Notes under the pieces: generated by a model
What the model saw: only the letters and a program-made list of their open reading frames with translations
Database searches by the model: none
What the model was told of the DNA's origin: nothing
NCBI GenBank assembly: GCA_052170135.1
Contig: JBQNBC010000001.1
Span: forward strand, 186,001 to 250,000
Source: Wolinella sp052170135
Lineage (GTDB): Bacteria > Campylobacterota > Campylobacteria > Campylobacterales > Helicobacteraceae
Direction of reading: 5' to 3'
Length of the DNA: 64,000 nt
Position numbers and translations under genes: made by a program
Shown: positions 63,463-64,000 of the stretch, piece after piece
Position numbering within the stretch: position 1 is the stretch's first letter
Layout of the letters: every line of letters starts with the position of its first letter

Positions 63463-63681
63463 CTTATTGGATTCTTGTCCCGTTGGCTAAGCTCCACAAG
63501 CAGTTGCTTATGCATCTATCGCGAAAGCAGTGCTATTAGAGTTGCCACAAGGCACGCAATAGGAGTTTTTTGTTTGCGCTTTGCCATTATTTCACAAAAT
63601 TTGACTTTAGCTTTTTACTCAAACTTAAATTTTACGCGCTAGATTCTCTACTATTCTAAACTTTTGCCAAAGGAGTAATGC

Positions 63682-64000
63682 ATGCCCTCGGCCTTGTGTC
63701 AAAAGCTACTACACATAAAAGAGTTACAAAATGGCAAGAATCTACTTGGGTTCTCCGGCGGAGTTGATTCTAGTGCACTATTTTTTCTGCTGCGTGAGCT
63801 TGATATTTATGTTGATATTGCGATTGTTAATTACCAAACACGCAAAGAATCGCACGCCGAGGAATTGTACGCACTAGAGCTGGCAAAGAGCCATGGCATA
63901 CGCTGCTTTACAAAACACATAAAGCTGGAAACTAGTAATTTCGAACACAATGCACGCGAGGTGCGGTATCGATTCTTTGATGATCTAGCAAAGAGCCATG
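63682..64000 (+). CDS. tilS: tRNA(Ile)-lysidine synthase TilS (5' part, runs off the window)
   Basis: The first 106 codons of TilS, which converts C34 to lysidine in the tRNA-Ile that reads AUA. The P-loop motif is FSGGVDSSALFF, followed by IAIVNYQTRKESHAEELYALELAKSHGI and HNAREVRYRFFDDLA. I chose the ATG at 63682 with AGGAG 6 bases upstream; an overlapping ATG at 63678 is in another frame. The gene is incomplete only because the window ends. Confidence 0.93.
   Translation, partial: MPSALCQKLLHIKELQNGKNLLGFSGGVDSSALFFLLRELDIYVDIAIVNYQTRKESHAEELYALELAKSHGIRCFTKHIKLETSNFEHNAREVRYRFFDDLAKSH

Noticed and set aside
63463..63681. Short frame APQAVAYASIAKAVLLELPQ between rimO and tilS
   Set aside because: About 23 codons between stops without start or ribosome site; protein-like but too short to support.
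1..64000. tRNA genes, rRNA, CRISPR arrays, prophage or transposases
   Set aside because: No T-loop sequence in a proper cloverleaf, no regularly spaced repeats, and no transposase, integrase or phage structural protein among the frames.

Overview
The window looks like chromosomal core sequence from a Helicobacter-type bacterium (Campylobacterota). Gene order repeatedly matches blocks I recall from Helicobacter pylori and Campylobacter jejuni: rsmE/hypothetical/hemH/thioredoxin-like/ccsBA, mrp/ispDF/HP1021-type regulator/Sat-like, rpsF/ssb/rpsR with holA and rnr, ilvC/minD/minE, ksgA/rnj/kdsD, and fabZ/lpxA/clpX/mreB/mreC. G+C is about 42 percent by eye. I see no rRNA, tRNA, CRISPR array, prophage or intact insertion sequence.

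Layout. Positions 1-9.3 kb hold a haem and cytochrome c assembly block (hemH, a CcmG/DsbC-like lipoprotein, the CcsBA fusion), an AEC transporter, ribD, pgpA, a small tetraheme lipoprotein and acpS. From 9.3 to 19.1 kb the minus strand carries rsmD, a small conserved gene, a HemW/HutW-like radical SAM protein, a double-Cache protein without an output domain, and a thiC-mrp-metN-metI-metQ operon. From 19.2 to 22.4 kb ispDF, an orphan response regulator lacking the phospho-acceptor Asp, and a Sat-like protein with altered active-site motifs overlap tightly. From 22.8 to 27.5 kb there is gltX, a broken yceI, an ABC-F ATPase, a broken SMR efflux gene and a TM2 protein; this is the most eroded part.

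From 27.8 to 35.7 kb the minus strand runs holA and rnr with an HDOD protein and ppc upstream, and rpsF-ssb-rpsR downstream. From 35.8 to 41.3 kb the plus strand has ilvC, minD, minE, a YibQ-type deacetylase and a WD40-like protein. From 41.3 to 45.8 kb the minus strand has ksgA, rnj, kdsD and a small gene. From 45.9 to 56.2 kb the plus strand has hisF, a nucleoside phosphorylase-like gene, rlmN, a 29-residue membrane peptide, queH, fabZ-lpxA-clpX-mreB-mreC, a DUF1104-like secreted protein, a STAS-like protein and hemB. The end holds two small membrane proteins, hemL and purH (minus), then a Dcu transporter, rimO and the start of tilS (plus).

Two themes deserve attention. First, GATTC/GAATC is strongly over-represented, and most clear intergenic hairpins are built from inverted copies of it, much like uptake sequences in other competent bacteria. 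Second, the Sat-like protein beside the HP1021-type regulator probably is not a working ATP sulfurylase. I found no obviously new defence or mobile system.
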